A stretch of DNA of 25,430 nt. It comes from Chromera velia (lineage: Eukaryota > Sar > Chromeraceae). The notes under the pieces were generated by a model that saw only the letters and a program-made list of their open reading frames with translations, made no database searches and was not told the origin of the DNA. The stretch lies in assembly GCA_018398765.1 (NCBI GenBank), contig JAHBMJ010001369.1:6607-32036 (forward strand). The letters run 5' to 3'. Below are positions 21,047-25,430 of this stretch, piece by piece. How positions within the stretch are numbered: the stretch's first letter is position 1; the number at the start of each line of letters is the position of its first letter. Made by a program: the position numbers and the translations under genes.

Positions 21047-21322
21047 AAAAAACGGGACTTCGATTTGATAATCGAGTCCGTCGCGATGAGAAAGGAGGTG
21101 GAGTTCTTAGCGAGCTAAGTAAGGCTTAGCTGCTTTCTCCAGCTTTCTGTCGAATCGGTCTGTCAACAGCTCGAAATTTCCCGTCTCGTAGCGTTTGACG
21201 CTATGTGCGGGGATAATTTCGTGAGGCCGGTCCTTGGGCCCTAAGCCCGCGGAATCGGCCAACTCGCTGAGCCTGGCGAGGAACCCCGGCTTTCGCACGC
21301 GGAGCCTGCTAACGCCGACACA
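21047..21322 (-). repeat. Split direct repeat A1 (5' end of the element)
   Basis: 276 bp, the 5' terminal repeat on the minus strand, starting TGTGTCGGCGTTAGC. It matches A2 over its full length and ends in the same run of six A (plus strand). Confidence 0.9.
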
Positions 21323-21752
21323 AATGCCAGAACAATCCAGAAACATGCCAGAACTGCTCGAGTTTGTGAGGTGCGATAAAAATTGGACATGATTGGATCG
21401 ATCACTGACTTAGGGATACGATCCTCAGAGCCGCACGTTAAGGGTGGTCGAAGGACATGCACACGGAAAGCAAAGAACGGAGTCCTCGATCATTAATTGC
21501 CGTGTCGCTGCCTTTCCAGTGGACAGACTGAGAGGCGTGTAGGCTCCAGCACATATTCATCCCACTTGAACGGCAGGGTTCCAGGGCCATCGGGCGCCCG
21601 TGAGTGTATAAGAGAACCCTCTGTTTTCTCTTGTCATCGACTCAGACGGGGTCTCTCCCAGTCCCGCCACACAAGACTAACTAGAGAGGGCGAGAGAGAT
21701 CCGTACATCCAAGAAGGCCCTCCCCTCCTTCGGCATTTCATAGCAAAAAGGG
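21323..21752 (+). promoter_or_regulatory. Upstream region of EMC3
   Basis: This 430-bp stretch lies between the 5' end of the retroelement and the EMC3 start codon. No core promoter motif is obvious. It probably contains the EMC3 promoter and 5' UTR; the role is inferred from position. Confidence 0.35.
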
Positions 21753-22577
21753 ATGGACGTCATTCTGCTCGACCCGAAGATTCGGGACTTCGTGCTCGTC
21801 CCCATCTTCTTCATTGTCTGTATGGCCACCCTCCTCAGACAAAATCTGATGACGTACATGAAGAGTGAACCTGCAGTGGACGTCAAGGAAGTGCGCAACG
21901 CGTCAGTCATTCAATTCAGCCTTTCAGTCATTCAGCCCTACAGTCAGTCAGTGAGCCAGCCAGGAAGTCAGAAAGGCCTGTAGGTAGTCTATCCGTGAGT
22001 TTCAGGTATCATGAGGTCATTCATACTTCCTTCTCGAAGTCGATGAAGCGGCTGTCGAAGGCGAGTCTGCAGAGCAGAGAAATTGGTTTGGCCGGCCTGC
22101 CTCAGAGGTCTGATTGAACGACTTCCTGGAAGGATTCTCTCTCCTCTCTGCTTCTGTGCGCGCAGCCAGCACATGACCCGCGCAAAGTTGCTGAAAATTA
22201 ACGGTGACTGGCTGACGCCTGGCGGTTTCTTCAAGCGGAAAGCTTTCTACAACAAGAAAGACACCGGCTTCTTCTGGAACCCCCCCCCTCAGAAAAACCC
22301 TCTCGAGGCTATGGCACAGGCAGACCCAAGCCAAACGGCTGGAATGATGAAACAGCAAATGGTGTTCCTCTTTCTCAACGGAGGGCTTGCGTACTTCATC
22401 AATTATTTGTTCTCGGGCTTTGTCGTCGGTCGGTCGGTTGGATCCTCTCGACCCTCCAGTGTGCGTGGTGGTGGTGGTTGTTCGCTTTTTCCTCCACGGA
22501 CTCACTCCTTCTTTTCTCTCTTCACCCTGCGGTTACCTTGCTCCTCTGACGCTCTCACTTCTCGTTCTCTTTCTCTT

Positions 22578-22611
<34 letters not shown>

Positions 22612-24766
22612 ACCCGCTGTCCGCTTTCCCTTTTGTGCGCCGATGCGTTTGTCCGCCTGCTCCCAGTGGACTGACAGATTCTGTAGAGCACCAAGAAAGG
22701 AAAGGGAAGAAGAGAGGGTGGTCAAAAGTCTCCTTTGACCCCTTTCGCGTCTTTTCGTCCTGTCGATCAACTACGTTTGAGTACGGTGTGGCAAAGCAAT
22801 GTCTTCCTCTCTGCTGCAAGTTAAGATGAATGCACCAGAAAGTCAATCCACTCTCACATGCATCCAGCGTAGGTTTTTGCCTCTGTGTCTCTCTGTATGT
22901 GTTTATGCATATGCATATGTATGCAGCCAAGACCCCCTTTCCGCTAACTTATAAATTCAAGTCGATGCTCCAACGAGGGGTGGACGTGGCTTCTCTGGAC
23001 TCCACTTACGTGTCCTCCTTCTCATGGTCAGTCAGTCAGTACTGCAGTCTGTCTGCAGGGCTGTTTATGAACAGATTGTGAAACAAAAACATCTGACAGT
23101 TATGCCGCAGGGTGTTGTGTATGTCATGCAGCAGAAAAGGGTGTGTGGGCCGGAAATCTTTTCAGGCGGTCCGCACACGGACGAGGATGTTCTGTGCCTA
23201 GAGGGCATGTGAGCGAGTGCAAGTGTACGTGCGTGCGTCCTTGTGTGCGTGTGTGTGGGTGTGGGTGGGTGTGGGTGTGTCTGTCTGTCCCTCCCATTTG
23301 TCCGTAGAAAGTCTTGCACAATCTGTCTGTCCGTCCATCTGTCCGTAGAAAGTCTTGCGCAATCTGTCTGTCCCTCCATCTGTCCGTAGAAAGATTTACA
23401 CAATCTCCCTCTTGTTTGCTTGCGTGCCCCTCCGGCATCGCTTTCATTTCTTCGTTTCCTTCCTCGGTCCGTGTTTGAATCTTTGAAAGACAAATAGAAA
23501 AGAAGAAGTCGGGTACTTCGAATTACTGTCGGGTCGGCCTGCGTGTTTTTCTGTTGGAGTCAAAAGAAAAGAGAAAAAAAAAAAACATGTAATCTGTCTG
23601 CCTGCCTATGTGTCTGAGGGACGGTAGTGTCTTTTTGCCCCTGTGCTGCTTTTGTTTTTCAGGTACTTCGTTGCTCTGTTCGGGTCCAGCGGGGTGATCT
23701 CTTTGTTCTATCACATAGGGGGGGCAGGAGGTAAGTCTGCGGGTGGGTGGGGAGGGGGCCAATCTGTTCTCGTGCCAATTTTGGTTGTGGGCTGCCGAAA
23801 CGATGACTGCGTTTGTTGCGGGTCGCCTTGACTCTTTTGGCCCTTTTTGTCTCCCGCTTCCCTCGTGCGGTTTTTTTTCTCTCCGTGAGGGCCTGTCGTG
23901 CTGCCCCACTGACAATTTTGTGCGGACAAGAAACGGTTCTGACTCAATTCTCACCAGAATTTCTTTCTTTCTTGGTTTCTTCTGCCATCATGGATGTTGT
24001 GCAGACATGGATACGGAGGACCTGGCAGCTCTTTCCTTGGGAGCGACGATGGGGCGTGAGTCTCTTCTTTCCCTCTCTGTTCACTCGGTTGACCTCTTTT
24101 GAGAAGGAAGCTGCTTGTTGCGTATCTGAACAGGCAGACCCTCGATCCTTTTCTGACTCTATGATGGGCTTTCATTTCGACCTCTTGCTTCGCTGCCTGG
24201 TGTCTCGGTCCCTTCTCACTGCCGAGTGTATGTATCGTTGATTTGCTTGCCTACGTGTATGGGTCCTCCGCGGCGTTTTTACTTCCAGTCCTCTTGCCGA
24301 TGTTGATTCTGTTCCTCGATCTCTCCACCGGTCCATCTCTCATGCTTTTCACTTACTTCACTTCCTCTCTTTTTCTGTCGTGGGTTATTAGCCAATGTTG
24401 AATCTGAATGTGCAGGGAGGTGATTGCTTTGTGTCTTTCCTTCGCCCATTCTGCAAACTTTTCTCGCTGTTCCACATATTTCCCCGTGTCCTGCTATTGC
24501 GCTACTGCCGTTCTCCCTTCCTGTACATTTCAAACATCTTCCATCTGCACTCTTACTTGGGAAGTCGGCAAAGCGTCGGTCACATTTTCAGGACGAGAAC
24601 AAGTCTTCATGTATTGCTGTCCCAAATTTGTTTGACCAATCAATCCTATCTTCATGCAGCTATGGCGGGGCCAATGGGGGGACCTATGGGAGGGCCAATG
24701 GGGGGAATGGCGTCGCCAGACCCCGCTAAACTCTTTGAGACAGAGAGGGAAAATCTAGAGATCAAG
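21753..24766 (+). CDS. EMC3: ER membrane protein complex subunit 3, 6 exons, 3' end missing
   Basis: Exons: 21753-21901, 22166-22428, 22927-23026, 23663-23730, 24005-24055, 24660-24766. They join in phase to 246 residues. EMC3 belongs to the Oxa1/YidC/Get1 insertase superfamily and is a membrane core of the EMC, which inserts transmembrane proteins into the ER. Supporting features are: a membrane segment near the N-terminus (about 13-29); a Gly-Phe-Phe after a basic loop; Phe-Ser-Gly-Phe-Val closing the second segment (about 113-137); Pro-Phe-Pro-Leu-Thr and Met-Leu-Gln-Arg-Gly in the following loop; Leu-Asp-Ser-x-x-Val-Ser-Ser-x-Ser-Trp before the third segment (about 172-190). Residues 209-225 are Gly-Pro-Met-Gly-rich. 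The last exon ends at a GTCAGA donor in phase 0. The conserved C-terminal Trp/Leu/Asp/Glu segment was not found in 24767-25430, so at least one more exon should lie to the right. Confidence 0.92.
22565..22612 (+). repeat. Compound (CT)n(GT)n microsatellite in EMC3 intron 2
   Basis: A CT run passing into GT, the third such compound tract in this window in the same order and strand. Confidence 0.9.
23300..23407 (+). repeat. 41-bp tandem repeat x2.6 in EMC3 intron 3
   Basis: Units containing GTCCGTAGAAAGTCTTGC start at 23300, 23341 and 23382, a period of exactly 41 bp. The third is truncated and more diverged. A GT-rich run (about 23220-23280) precedes it. Confidence 0.85.
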
Positions 24767-25310
24767 GTCAGACAACCATCGAGCAAGAAAGCCTGTTCTG
24801 AAGGGTGCATATCTGGTTAGCTCTTTGTCTGCCCGTCTCTCTGTGTGTCTGCCTTTCTTTATCTTCGTTTGCCTCTGTCTTTGTGCCTATGGACCAGCAA
24901 ACACCATGATCACAATCCCTTCTGAATTCACTTCACAAGTCGACCACTTTTGTGACTAAACGCGTCTTCCTCTCCTTTCTGTCTTTACCCGTCCCAAGGC
25001 TCTCCACAAGCATGCCCGCATGCTTTTTCTTTCTGGTGCCTTCGGTTTTTTGTTGCTTGTGGAGAAAAAAGGGAGTCTGCTGTCTCCACTCATTTGGGAG
25101 TCTGCTTACATAGTTGGGATAAATGGAGGAAAATGGCACTCGACGAATTGAATCACGGAAGCTAGGACGCTAAGCTCTGACAGAACAAATTCAAACCGGC
25201 ACCGATAAAGTCGGACAGTCGTTCAGTCTAGCTGTTTAAGCTGCTTGTGTACCCGGCCCCAGGTATTGTCTTCAGGTATTCTCTTTCGGCAGTTACAGTA
25301 GATCTCTCTC

Positions 25311-25356
<46 letters not shown>

Positions 25357-25430
25357 TCTCCCTCCCCCCCCTCTCTCCCTCCCTCCCTCCCTCTCCCTCC
25401 CTCTCCCTCCCTACCTCCCTCTCTCTGTCC
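24767..25430. other. Right flank: probable EMC3 intron 6
   Basis: No exon encoding the EMC3 C-terminus is recognised here. An open frame at about 24999-25140 after an AAG could be chance. The end (about 25302-25430) is a long (CT)n then (CCCT)n microsatellite that runs off the window. Confidence 0.45.
25302..25430 (+). repeat. (CT)n/(CCCT)n microsatellite at the window edge
   Basis: A CT run of about 50 bp, then CCCT and CTCCCT units. Truncated by the end of the window. Confidence 0.9.

Larger units (their letters stand above)
15369..21322 (-). mobile_element. Tyrosine-recombinase retrotransposon with split direct repeats (Ngaro/PAT-like), decayed
   Basis: Read on the minus strand the element is A1 (21322-21047), coding region, B1 (16173-15979), A2 (15978-15703), a 139-bp spacer, then B2 (15563-15369). 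A1/A2 are 276 bp each and differ at about 12 sites. B1/B2 are about 195 bp each and also differ at about 12. This A1-ORFs-B1-A2-B2 arrangement is the split direct repeat known from the Ngaro and PAT branches of DIRS-type retrotransposons, which integrate with a tyrosine recombinase rather than a DDE integrase. The coding order RT, RNase H, tyrosine recombinase agrees. At least six in-frame stops and one frameshift make it non-autonomous. No gag-like ORF was recognised in 20592-21046. No target duplication is seen, as expected for tyrosine recombinases. Confidence 0.9.

Noticed and set aside
24999-25140. A possible last EMC3 exon after CCCAAG
   Set aside because: The frame does not show the conserved C-terminal Trp/Leu/Asp/Glu segment of EMC3, and the acceptor AAG differs from the GCAG used elsewhere.
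1-25430. tRNA, rRNA, CRISPR or phage-type features
   Set aside because: No tRNA-like cloverleaf core, no regularly spaced short repeats with unique spacers, and no prokaryotic gene organisation was seen on either strand.

Overview
This is nuclear DNA from an intron-rich eukaryote. Three protein genes are broken by many short introns (155-703 bp) whose reading phases join exactly. The introns carry simple-sequence tracts, and about a third of the window is repeats. No host intron or gene carries a prokaryotic signature. A protist alga or alveolate (for example a chromerid-like organism) would fit the intron style, the N-myristoylated EF-hand protein and the tyrosine-recombinase retroelement. 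The sequence alone does not fix the lineage.

Layout. 1-1787: no gene seen. 1788-2925: a 27-bp minisatellite, followed by a short frame with one C2H2 zinc-finger match (3044-3211). 3882-5091: a degenerate terminal-inverted-repeat DNA element with a remnant of coding sequence. 5769-9937 (+): a nine-exon gene for an N-myristoylatable EF-hand-like protein (427 aa). 9938-12155: intergenic, with an AT-rich island. 12156-14993 (-): a four-exon gene for mitochondrial alanine--glyoxylate aminotransferase 2 (474 aa). 15369-21322 (-): a decayed tyrosine-recombinase (Ngaro/PAT-like, DIRS order) retrotransposon with split direct repeats in the order A1 - RT - RNase H - YR - B1 - A2 - spacer - B2. 21753-24766 (+): six exons of EMC3, subunit 3 of the ER membrane protein complex; its 3' end lies beyond the window or is not recognised.

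The three host genes have no evident shared pathway. AGXT2 and EMC3 are divergent, and the retroelement sits between their start codons, leaving about 375 bp and 430 bp of flank. The EF-hand gene and AGXT2 converge.

The observations most worth checking are these: (i) the split-direct-repeat retroelement, complete end to end but dead; (ii) an unusual 5' splice-site preference, with C at +3 in 10 of 17 reconstructed donors and exact GTCAGT in six; (iii) the insertion of the retroelement into an ancestral divergent promoter; (iv) transition-dominated decay of the element. I found no defence system, CRISPR array or other wholly new system. All comparisons were made by eye.
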